This document shows positions 36,700-48,500 of a stretch of DNA of 64,000 bases, piece after piece. Numbering within the stretch: the stretch's first letter is position 1; each line of letters opens with the position of its first letter. Origin of the DNA: Ceratothoa steindachneri (lineage: Eukaryota > Arthropoda > Malacostraca > Isopoda > Cymothoidae). The notes beneath the pieces were generated by a model. It worked only from the letters and a program-made list of their open reading frames with translations, had not been told where the DNA came from and searched no databases. Location of the stretch: NCBI GenBank assembly GCA_963969495.1, contig OZ018337.1, forward strand, positions 84,170,777 to 84,234,776. The letters are read 5' to 3'. Position numbers and translations under genes: made by a program.

Positions 36700-37609
36700 A
36701 TTAGTGTTTTTATGGCAAAAATAATAATATTATTATTCACAGGGAAGACAAAACATGGTTTTCACGAGTTAGTTTGAAGGGGATTAACTTTTACATTTGA
36801 CGGAAGATTTGGAGAAACCCTTTTCACAATTTTGGTCATATAGAATAAAATAACAAAAGCTAATCTCTAAAATACAAAGAAGGTTGATCTTAAACAAATT
36901 TAAGCTCTTTTCTACACTAAATAATTAGTTTCATTTACAACCGTAATAAAATAACAGTTACGTTCAATTAAAGATTTCTTCACTTGAAAAGTGCTGAAAA
37001 ATATTGGATAATGACAACATTTTCTTCCTCACAAATATATTTATCTCTTCTCTTGCGAAATCAAAAGCAAAGAAAAGAAACGGAAATTATCCGCCACATC
37101 GCGAGTTTCCCCGATTTTAAATAAATGTGCATATTTCTTTTCACCGAATAACGAGGGATTGAGGGAATTTAGCAAATTCTCCTCTTTTTATCCACCATGA
37201 CTATATTTCGTTTAGGCCCCATAAGAAAGGCAAACCTTTAACCTTTAGAGAAACAAAGTCGTACCTAAGAATGATGGTAACGACATTGTAGGGGAATCTT
37301 CACTTCTCCCCATAACCGTTCACTCGTGGTGGAGTCGCAAAGACACCTGGCCAGGCCTCGGCGGGCCAAACGCGTAACCGCAGCGCTGCCCCACATTGTG
37401 CTATGAAAGACCAATGTAAGATCTCCCCCAGGAGAGTGAGATTCAATTTCACGTCAAATAAGAAATTGGAGATGTGTTTCTCCCAAGCTCGAAGGCTAAC
37501 GAGGAGCCGATGTTTGACTTGGTGGGAAAAACCGTTTGGCATAAGAACTCTCCTGGGGCCGTCCTCAAGTCCCTCGCCACCTTGCCACTCCCCCAGTAGG
37601 GTGAGAAGG

Positions 37610-37616
37610 TATAAAT
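37610..37616 (+). promoter_or_regulatory. TATA box of LTR C
   Basis: TATAAAT preceded by CCACTCCCCCAGTAGGGTG (37585 onward), a block shared with LTRs B and D. Confidence 0.62.
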
Positions 37617-37782
37617 GAGGAACACTGAGAAAAATCGGGGTTGTATACGTCAGGCTCCAGGTGACGAAGTCCTCGATTAAAACGGAGCTACGTAAACTGG
37701 ATTGGTAGTGTACTTGGCTCGCCAGACCAAGAAGTACCTTGCAAAAAAGGCAGGGCTACCTAGCTCAAGGGGCTAAAAAGCT

Positions 37783-38345
37783 GCTCATCCTCGAGCTAGT
37801 CCCTGGTTATCAAACCGAACGCTAAGTTAACTATGTTAAGTTCAACTTACTCTCGCCAAAGAGACTTCTCATATCCTGGTACACCTTAAACACCAGGGGT
37901 ATTCCTCGTCTTTGAGGAATTAAGAAAAGAAAAAGGAAAAGGCTTCCCCTCGAGCCAGTTACTCGGTGGCCACACCAAACTCATAAGTTAACTTGGTTGA
38001 GGAACCAAGTTGAACTTATTCTCGTCAGAGAAACTCCCGTTCTGTTATACTTGCCTTTGAAGAAGACTGGAACTAAGAAGAAGCTCATCCTCGAGCTAGT
38101 TCCCGGTTACCAAACCGAACTTTTTGTAACTTATTCTCGTCAGACAAGTCCCCCCCGCATCGATCCTTGCCCTTGAAGAAGACCCTCCCCAAGCTCAGTT
38201 CTCGTCCATGAGCAATTAAGTAACGGAGGAGAAAAGCTCCCCCTCGAGCTCGTTACTCGGTGTTTCCCCTTGCACTCTAAGTTAACTTGATTTATGAACG
38301 AAGTTCGACTACCTTGGTGCCACATAAAGCACCGTAATTGTTTTC
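37783..38345 (+). repeat. Hairpin-unit tandem array in LTR C (four units)
   Basis: CTCGAGC marks units at 37790, 37949, 38090 and 38243 (spacings 159, 141 and 153). The unit order is CATCCTCGAGC, GGTTACCAAACCGAAC, AAGTTAACTTGGTT facing AACCAAGTTGAACTT, TTCTCGTCAGAG, then CCTTGAAGAAGAC. The clearest hairpin is 37985-38017: about 14 paired bases around a GAGG loop. Unit 3 has lost most of this hairpin, showing that units decay independently. Confidence 0.8.
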
Positions 38346-39168
38346 GTCCTTGAAGAACCCCCCCCCCCCGGTATACCGTGTCGCCCCCTCAGCTGCTACC
38401 CTTGGCAAAACGACCTTGTGATCCTGCCCATCTACATCTGGCCAGGCGGCACGCGTCGTGAAGCAATAACATTCCTGATGCCTTTTAAAATCCAGATGAG
38501 TCCGTAATCCTAAGTGTCATATTATTGTTTTGTGTAGAAAAATTAACCAATTTTTGAGGGTCAAACTAATTTAGTTAATTCTTGTTTATGATAATATTCA
38601 GAGTATTGCTGTAGTTAATATTTAAATGTTGTGTCTTCAATTGATTAAAGGTAAAATATAAGTTTATTTTTGGATTATTGTGCGTTTCTCTATATCCTTA
38701 CGTGTTTCCAACGGCTCTATTCTTTAAGGTATGGAGATATCAATATATTAGCACTCTTAGAACGAACAGGGGGGAGCATTCTACGACAGACATCTTTGCG
38801 AAAATGTGGGCAGACACAGACAATCAGACACCCATTATCTAACTCCAAAATAATAGAAAGAAATACAGACACAAGATTATAGTAAAAAACTACTGAATTC
38901 GAAATATTTATTTTCCTCAAAACTTTTATTTATATGAGAAAGAAGAAGTAGTTTAACCGAAAAGTTTGCTAAATAAATGAATATATTTTTTGATCTGTGA
39001 CTTTGAAAACAAATAGAGAGAGAGAATAAAGGAAAACCAAAAGTGCTATAATTTTCTTTATTACTGATGTTTTGCTGCTCTTAAGATTCCACAGAGTAAC
39101 AATAAATTAAGAGTTAACTAATATAATCTGGTTTATCCGTTCATTTTCGTAACTTATGTAGTTTTATG

Positions 39169-39245
39169 TCTCTCTCTCTTTCTCTCTCTCTCTCTTACTC
39201 TCTCTCTCTCTTACTCTCTCTCTCTTTCTCTATCTCTCTTTCTCT

Positions 39246-39290
<45 letters not shown>
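39169..39290. repeat. (TC)n-(TA)n compound microsatellite, D2 version
   Basis: About 80 bases of TC repeat followed by about 40 of TA repeat. The D1 counterpart at 11562-11604 is much shorter. Confidence 0.92.
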
Positions 39291-39291
<1 letters not shown>

Positions 39292-39489
39292 TTATATATA
39301 TTTATATGAAGCTACTATTTTCTGCTTCATTGAATTCATAATCTCGAGGAAAGTAGCCTAAAGTAGGCAGCCCGAACGTCTTTGTTTTTTAGATATACAT
39401 ACAGAACTGATCGCATAAATAACAAAGATGATATCGCCGCGTAATTTAGGCTATTGACGGAAAAATAACCTTTTTTAGTTACTTTAGAA

Positions 39490-39510
39490 ATGGGGGGCTT
39501 CGCCCCCCAT
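39490..39510. other. Perfect G/C hairpin with CTTCG loop, D2 version
   Basis: ATGGGGGG-CTTCG-CCCCCCAT, a perfect 8-bp stem, in AT-rich DNA. The D1 version has shorter pairing. Confidence 0.7.
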
Positions 39511-42500
39511 ACCCCACCCCAACTCGAAGCTCAAAAACTTCTCAATATTATTACTTCGAACGGGTAACAACAGATTTGAATGCAAAAGGTGATTACTAAA
39601 TTTCGACTGTACTATCGTAGTCTTAAATTACTTAATAACTTATCAAATCATGACAAAAGTTAAAAAACTCTAGTTTCACTATAATAATCGAGCCGCGCTA
39701 CTTTTTCACACCTGTTTAAAAAAGCATATTAAAGTCAAACAAACCGAGTTCGCAAGAATCGCGCTCTTTTAAAAGCTTGCCTCCATGGTTGCTAATGTTT
39801 AAAATAAGGATTGCCAATGTGTGAAAATAATGATTTAGTTTGACACACATACGTAAAAAAAACGTAAAAAAAATAATATCTTAGTTAACATAAACATTAA
39901 AGCATTACTAAATAATATAGTTGAGTAGAAGTGTGGCATTAACTAAATCATAAAGAATATATGCTAAAACAAATTAACAAAACAAATACAAAGCCGTGAT
40001 TGGCCACTTTGAAAGCTACCTCTGAAGTCATTAGGCCTTGATTGTGGCCCAAAATTGTAACCCAAATACAGCACCTCTAAACTGAAGTATTACTTAAACT
40101 GCATCAACATGCTTTCCAGTTTGGGGCCGCTCCTGATCCTGGCGCCCATCTCTAATAGCCAATTCAATGTAAAAGTGACAATTCGATGCTCTGAAAATCG
40201 TATATCCTCATTGTATGCATTGCAGTTTACATGTGAATAAAATATCTGTATACCGTAGCACCATGAGAAGACATAAACCTAAAGAAACAAAATAAGTGAA
40301 AGGTTAGTATGAACATTCAATTTAATTTAAATTTATGTTGCCTTAATTTAGGGTATCAAAATATGTACTTGAATTTAAATCCCATCATAAATCATGTAGT
40401 TTAACTAAGCAATGTAGTTTAAAACAAAAGTCTCCTAGTCGAAAGATAAAGTTCTTTTATTTATGCCGCAAACACAGGGTATGTCGTCTTTGAGATAAAT
40501 TTCAACTAAAATTCTTCCTTTAAATTTACATTTTAAATATTATGGAGAAGGAGTGGTAATAAATTTTTTTTAAATCCAAGAAGACGTACAGCAGTAAAAG
40601 AATTATGAGACAATTTGCCATGAACAATGCGAATGTATCAATACATAGGTTTTCCAATGTACAAACGTTGGCATTGATTATCTCATGGTAAAGAGTTTTG
40701 TAAAATAAATATCCTACGCTATCAGAATTCAAGACAACAAAGGAGAGAAAAAACTGATATCTGTATGCAGATTTATAATTAGAATAAATAATTCCATTGC
40801 AAATCATATGAAGATATAGGAGTACTAGATTCTAGTGATCAATGGGTTGAATTTTTCATTTTTGTATTAAAAAGTAAGACGACGAACTCATTATATTATA
40901 GATAAACCAAGGCAAATAATGGCTAAATTTAAATAGATGGGAGGTTGTTTTTTTAACAATTATATTATAACCTTTTTTTAGACTCAAAAGAAATATTTTT
41001 TGGTCGATTTTCCGATCGAGATTTAAAACAATTTCATCCGCGGATGAGTTGTTCAGGTGTGTGTTTTCTTCCCTAGGGATCATTTTATCCCAGACTTTTT
41101 CCAGATTTCTCAATAAAGGGTAACGTAGTTGCCATGAGCTGTTATGTAGACGTACTGGAAGAACATAAAATATGCTTTCCAAAATTTAATTTGAACTACC
41201 TAATTATTTAATTTATAATAATTTCCCTATGATAAGTCTGGATGTACGTCCATTAGTACGAATGAAGTAACTTTTATATAAGTGACATCGGTAAGAACAT
41301 TACTTCTATTAATTCATATGAAAATGAGGTAGAAAGTGAAGAGCCTGCAGTTCTTCTGAACCAACCACATTGCGGAGGTGAAAGAGGTTAAGGAAGGGAG
41401 ATAATTAAAACGAATAAAGGAAATAATTATACTTTTTCTCATTAAAAGGAAATAACGCTTAATAGTACTATATTTATTTCATTATGTAATATTGGCAAAT
41501 GTTAGAAAGGTTCATGATAGTCGATTCCAATTAGATTTTATTACGTGTTCATATACTACTAATTCCTCCTTTTAATCCTTAACCATGACCAAAAATGTGG
41601 TTTAAGAATAAAATCAAAATATAAACTTCATCACTAATTTAAACGACTGCCACAACTTCTAATCTGAAATTCATTAAAATGTGCAGGAATTAATTCTTTC
41701 TAAGTGTGAGGTTTATAGCAGATGAATGAAAGGAAATTGATTCCCGCGAAGCCAAGAACAAGGAAGGAATTTCAATTTCCATTGTCAGTTTCGAGGAAAA
41801 TAAATGTTTGCTGGTCTGTTCGTCGAAGCGATTTCCTAAGTGGTCTCTGGGCTCGAGCATTCGAGCGAAGGGAATTTTGTTCTCGTCACACTTTTGATGC
41901 GTTATTTTTTGTTTTTTTCTAATCACTTTGGTTTCTTAATCTTAGCGATTCCAATGGCAATGATTATCCACCTTTCTGCTGTTGGACAGTTCTCATCTAA
42001 GACAAGCGAGTGTGGGATACAATATTCGGGGGTAAAGGACCTTAAAGGGGAAAATCAGTCTACTTTTTTAACATTTACCTTACCTGTCAAAGTAACGGGG
42101 GAGGGGCGAAAACACTTGAGGCCATTGAATAGCAACCTTACACTGCTTTATTCTTGTCTGGAAGATGATTCTCACCACTACGAACCATTGATTATATCCA
42201 ATAGACCACTTTATCAGCCAGTCATTCAGAACTAATAAATTTGACTATTTCAACTTTCTTTTGTAGTTTACAGGGTTTGCACATAATCAGACAGAGAATG
42301 ATTGCCCACTTGCTTACTACTTCAGTTATGTCTAAGGTTGTTCCTGGGAGAAGATATTCAAGTTAGTATATATATATATATGAAATGAAAAACTCACAAA
42401 GTATCAGATAAGGGTAGCAAATAAATGCTATTCTCACGTGATACTTACCCTTACTAACTGCCTCTTGTAATTCTTAATGTGAATCTCTACCTTTCCCCTT

Positions 42501-45500
42501 CCGTCTTCCTCATTAGTTGTTTCTTATGTTTGAAGCAGTCTTCTTTACTTCTCTTTCGTATATATTCCTCTAATATAATATTATATCTTTTAGTTATCCC
42601 TGATAAGAAACTTAATAAAGTTCGAAAGCACTCGGAAACGCCATTTAATTTTTCCGGCGGGACATCGCATGCATATATATATATATATATATATATTATA
42701 TACTCGTATATGTGAAAAACTCACAAATTGTCGCAATAAAGCAATAAATGCAACAAAACCGACAGAAAAAATTAATACCAGGATTCCTTACAATAACACG
42801 ACATATATGTTTAGTGAGGATCTTTTGCTCTTCCCAGATAATTATTATCTGCCTTTACCCAGTACTGCTGAATAAAAAAACAAAAGATATTATTATAAAA
42901 AATAGATACATCGAGCGAATGGGCCCCAAAGGTCACTGAATAGGAATAATCAATAAAATACATCATTTTTTAAACACAAAATAACAAAAAATCGCAACCC
43001 ACAAAACTTCCGAATAAAATTATTTATCATTTAAGAACGAAATATAATTTAATAAAATAGCTTAAAAAACTATTATTACATGCAAGGGCAACCGATTTCA
43101 AATTTGTGGCAGAGAAACCAATGCCTATGCCCCTTCTTTATTCGGTGGCTTCACCTTCTTTCATCACTTTTTCTTCATTCCTCCTATAAAGTCTATTAAT
43201 TTTAAGCCAGCTAAGACTCAATCTACTTATATTGTTCAAACATCTAAATGGTGCTCATACGACACATATTGTTAGCAATTCTTATATTAATATATCACGA
43301 ATAAAATTTATGACCATGTTATAAAAATAATTCCTTTCATCTTTTTTCATCGGTTGCTCTCATGAGAAATGCATTAATGTCTAAGATTCAAAGTAGAATT
43401 TATATGAGTCATAGTTCCTCATTCAAGTGCAATGTTTCGGTGTAATCAATTAATATTTCCATTTGCGCTTGGTGCTACCATTTTACGTAATGGTATCCGA
43501 CTGGTCATTCGACAACTATTCAGATGCATATACATCCCTTTGCATATATTAATGGCCTAATTTTGCATTTTTTTATTCACTCTCACTATTCTTCCAAATT
43601 TGATTGCCATCATTAGATGTTACTTAACCAACTAAAAACTATACTTTGATGTCGAAATCCTTCCAGAGATGTCTTAGGGCATGCGGTCAATTCTAAAATT
43701 AAATATGTCCTCATCGCATGATAGATTTAAATATGCATTACTTAACTTAAATCACTTCTATAAAGGAATATTAAAATGTGTTATTATAGTTTTAAAATCT
43801 AGCAATAGGTTATGCACATGCAACAGATCAATAACAAAAGAGCCCCAGTGGAAACAGCGCATAAATATGTAGCGCCTCCTTTGTATCTCTTAAGCTAAGG
43901 CAATGTATTCGTCCCTGTATCCATTTTCATCGTGAGGCGAGAAAAATTCCATTCATGATGGGTTTAAAATGGAAAAGGGAAAGAAGGAAAACTCAAAGGA
44001 AATTTACTAGAAAATCAGACTTTTGTAGTCAATCTTGGGATAATTGGTTCCATGAGACGAATTCTTACCCTATCTTTTTTACTCCACTAACAAAATCATT
44101 CTTGCAGTTCACAACTTCGATTCCAAATACTGGTGTTTTTATGTATTTTATAAAAGTCTTACAGGCAAATTCCTGCTCCCAAATGTAATTTTACTAGGAC
44201 ACCATGTTGGTTGTGTGGGAAAAACAAACATAATACTTGTTTTTCTCTTTATTGTTTTTCTAAAAACATCATAAATATTAATTAGATTTTAACAAAATTT
44301 AAAACTCTTATATTCTTTTACATTCTCTTTAGAATGATATAATCACCAAGATCCTTCGTAGGATGGTGCAGGAATAAATTTAATTATAATTACTCGTACA
44401 TTCTAACAGATATTAGGGCCATTAAATTGGATCAAAATGGTCATTGCAAGAGGCTATTCCGTCCTACATGCCGCCTTGTGTATCGATCAGCTCTCTAAAT
44501 TGTCTGGATTTAATCTCCCTCTTCATGATTATGGAGTTTACCGAGAATTTAAATCAAAGCCTCTCTTTGGGCTGAGTAATAATAAAACCTGAAAAACAAA
44601 AAGACAATTCGATCGAACGTTTTGAAAAGCAACTCAAAAAAGGGCTGAAATTGAAAAAAAATTTGGAGGCCACATAAGGAAATTGGTTAATTTTAAATTT
44701 GTAGAATATGTAGAAAAGTAATGAGGAAAATAATAATAAATAAAAATTATATATACCTCTATAGACCACCAAAACAGGTATCCTATTTAATCCTTCTTCA
44801 TTTGGGTTTGCAAAGTTGTTCCCCTTTAGGGGCTGGTGGTTATCCTTCATTTACGTTCCTCTTAGACTCCTCAATTTAAAATCAGGCGTTGCGTTATATG
44901 TGCACCCTTCAGTAAGACTTGAAGTCTTGCTTCTACACATTAAAGCGTTTGCGCATTTGCAGAATAATCTACCGCATTATTTTATATATTTTCCATTTCA
45001 CCATAAACCACTTAATGAATAACCCCTCCTCTTGTTCATTTTCATACTATTCACGCAAACCGCTGCCGCCAATTTAATATAAATCGTTATTTAATTTTTA
45101 TAAAAAGGACGGCCACGTACCTATCAAATTTACCCCTTTTCCTGTCTCCAGTCCGATGGTTATTCACCATTGAGGACCTTCTCCTTTAAATTATTCAAGT
45201 ATGTTAATTACAAATGTAAGTTCCAAGCCCAGTTGTAAGATCGATCTAATAACCAGAATGAAATTTTAACAGTTTCATATGATACATTTTATTTATTAGA
45301 TTTCACTTCCACTTAAACGACTCTTAATCATCCCTTTCAAACATATTTTCTATAGAGAAAGGCAATTTAAAGTGAATGCCATATGAGCTCATCTTTGAGA
45401 AAATTTTAATTTTTTTAAATTAAGATGTCAAATCGTGTCAAATTGTGAAGATTAAAGCAAAGTATGAATATCTTTATCAAGATTCCAGGGACGTTTTTGC

Positions 45501-48500
45501 CAAATTAAAAAATCTGAAGAATCCTGATTCACATTAACCACATCTACTCCACCATTTTCTAAGCTTTGTGGGTGAGAAGGCATCTGTACCTACTTGAGTA
45601 AACTTCATATTTTCTAACTCGAAATTATCTACCAAAACTCTAAATAAAACCATTTTAGTTAATTCTTATTTCACAGTAACCTTGGAAGTAATTCTGCCAA
45701 CTGTTAGGAGAAGCTTCCATTCAAATGAAAACGTCTTTTATTTCACACAAAAACTTGAAATCTTTAACTTCAATGCTGCAACCAATTAATTTCTGTTACA
45801 TAAGCAACGGGGTCTGGGGGTGATTTGATTCGGTTACACTTTCCAAGAATGAGATATAGTCCAAGTAATGGACACGGGTAGAATACAACAATTACCTGCT
45901 TCTGTGGGACTCAATGTTAAATGTTAGATTCGTATTTGTGTGAATTTCTATGCCATAAAATATAAGGAAATAAGGACTTATTTAAAAGGAATATTAAATT
46001 AGTATTATGAATATTATTTTTATCATAAATAGTTATTCTATCCTAACCTTAACTAATGTATCTTTAAAATATAATAATTCCTCCCAAAAAGAAATCCGAA
46101 TTCGAAATCAGCTTAGATAATTGCATCAGTCTAGAAATTGACCAACCCAAACTTCAAAGAAAGTTCGTCAAGCATAAAAGATGCCATTCTCTATATTGCA
46201 ATTAGAACCTTTATTAATTTTAAGATGATAATGAACAAAGAGAAGTATAAAAGTTTAAATTCTACCTCTAGTACTCTTTTTACATTGCGTTTATATGCAA
46301 GTATTAGAGCAGTTTACAGGGTTCTACAAACTTTTTTTATTCCCAAATCAAATCATTATTATTCACCTTAAAACCTATTAAACATCAGCTTTTCTTCTGA
46401 TCTTTTGAAAAAGACAACTTTAATGACATAATTATTTAGTTATTTAAAATAGACTTCCTTACACAAGATACACCAGGTCTACAAAATTGTCGTAAAATAC
46501 ATAATACTAAAGTTTTTCATAGCTCATTATCCTGGAATTGCAACCAGGTGAAATTCGCAGACATTGAGAGACATGATGTACCAAAGTTAAAAGAAAAATA
46601 AAAGATAATGACACCATAACAAATCGCAGTCAAAATAGTTTATTTATTTACCTTAAATTATTAAATGGTTTTTCTAGCGCAATATTTGTTTCTACGACCT
46701 TTTTTATATTTGCAATTGTCAAGAATTTTCGACAAGGTCGTTAACCCTTTTTTGGTGCTGCAACTTGAAATTCATATTCTACAAGCAATCATGATGCCGA
46801 AATTCGATGAAGTTTCCTTCGAATAAAATCAAGAATAATTACCAAACCCAAATCCAATACTAGCTAAAAGTAGATTTCTGAATAATTTTGCTTCCGGAGC
46901 AGTCGGTAATAAAAAAGGATTCAAAAATTTGTCACAATGCAAATCTCCTTCGTTTGAGTCTCCCTCAGAAAATTCAACTTAGCACCCTTCGAAGGATCCT
47001 TAGCTCTCTTAAAAATTGCCTAAGGCTGCCTATATAAGAGATAAACGATCAAGTAAGCGAGGAAGGCATGATATAATGAGCAAACTCAAAAAGACATATA
47101 GGATAAGATTGTTTGGTGTTCGCGCGAGGAATGACCTAAAGTTCCCTTGTTCTAGGCAGAAGAATGGAAAATAATTTGAAGATATTTACTATTCAGGATC
47201 TGTTATTAACAAACTGAGCGAAAGGAAATGTAGACTTTCTGATTCTTTTGTCCTTCACACTCGCAAATGTAACAGTTCTTTGAATAGCTATTGATCTGTA
47301 TTACACGAATGATCTTTTACTAAAAATATAAAAATTAATTTATTTTGATTAATACTACACCTAAAGGATTGTAAAATGCTGGTGGGTACAAATTTGGAGG
47401 TTCAATTGGTCACGGACGTCGCCGACCTTTAGAAGATAAATGGAAGTAATCGAGTAAAAAATTATACGGAGTTGAGACAGAAACAATGAGATAGGCAGAA
47501 ATGGAAAGTATGTTGTGGGAAGCTTTCTGGGTCAGGAGAAGTACAATGCTTCCATTGTCAAGGATACAGCGTTGTTCGGACGTACGGAAAGGAGAGGACA
47601 ATCGCTGTTTGGCGTGACATCGCAAATGGATGCCCCCTGGTTTAGTGCTGGTTTCATTTAGAGGGTTATATGTAATATTCATATAGGACTACTAACGGCC
47701 AATAGCAAGCGCTAGAAATTTAATGAGTGAAAATATATGTTCTCTCACAGCAACATCTACCTAAACACATTTCTTACAGCAGACAAGGTTGAGAACAATC
47801 GAGTACATAGTCTGCTTTTTTTTGGTCGTTATTTTGTTGGTCGGTGATGAAGGAGAGAGATGCGGACGATGTGTGTATTTTTTATGATTCTCCACAGGTG
47901 ATTCGTCTTTATTTTGTTGTATTTCTGAGCAATTAGTGATGTAATGTTACCGTTGAGGAGTTGGAATTCTTGGATTTGTTGCGGTGAAGTGGCCCTCTTT
48001 TTTTTAGGATGTTTTGGTTTTATTGTTTTGTTGATGTGGGATAGGGCTTTGTGTAGGCAGGTTTAGTTGTTCTTAGATAATTCCATTTAATTTTTCCTTA
48101 TCATTTCTGTAGTTAGCAAGTTTGCAATTTTGTATATAGTTTGTATATAGTGTGTATATAGTTTTGTGAGAGGTTTCTACGAGGCTGTATGCTAAGAAAG
48201 ATTGTTGTAATGGTTAGATGGTCGGAAGAAGGTTAGCTATTGTCTTCCAGTTTGTTCTATTGTGAAGCTGGAGCAAGCAGAAGGTTATTTCAGGAGAGAA
48301 GCTCTCCTTAGGTTGTGCTGGAAAGTTCATCTGCTTGTTGTGTGGTATTTCTTAGAATGTTAGCGTGTGGAGCTGGTTTGAAAAGATTAGGCCAACGTTT
48401 ACGGCTCGTTGAATTACTAAGAATTATATTATCTTTCTTATACACGTAGAAAAAAATGTATGAAGAAGCCTACTTTTATTAAGTTTTAATCAAAATTTCT

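Larger units (their letters stand above)
37287..38788 (+). mobile_element. Solo LTR 'C' of the same retrotransposon family as B
   Basis: 1,502 bp starting TGTAGGGGAAT and ending ATTCTACGACA, flanked by GACAT on both sides (37282-37286 and 38789-38793). No primer-binding site or coding sequence adjoins it, so it is a solo LTR, the usual product of recombination between two LTRs. In order it contains a ~320-bp U3-like part, a conserved stem (37586-37602), TATAAAT (37610-37616), ~170 bases, four hairpin units (37783-38340), then an AT-rich 3' part with the TAGCACTCTTAGAACGAAC block shared with B and D. The same locus in D1 is empty. Confidence 0.95.

Noticed and set aside
41840..42235. 131-codon open frame in D2
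   Set aside because: The D1 counterpart has an in-frame TAA near 14354 and length changes in T-runs. No motif; likely chance.
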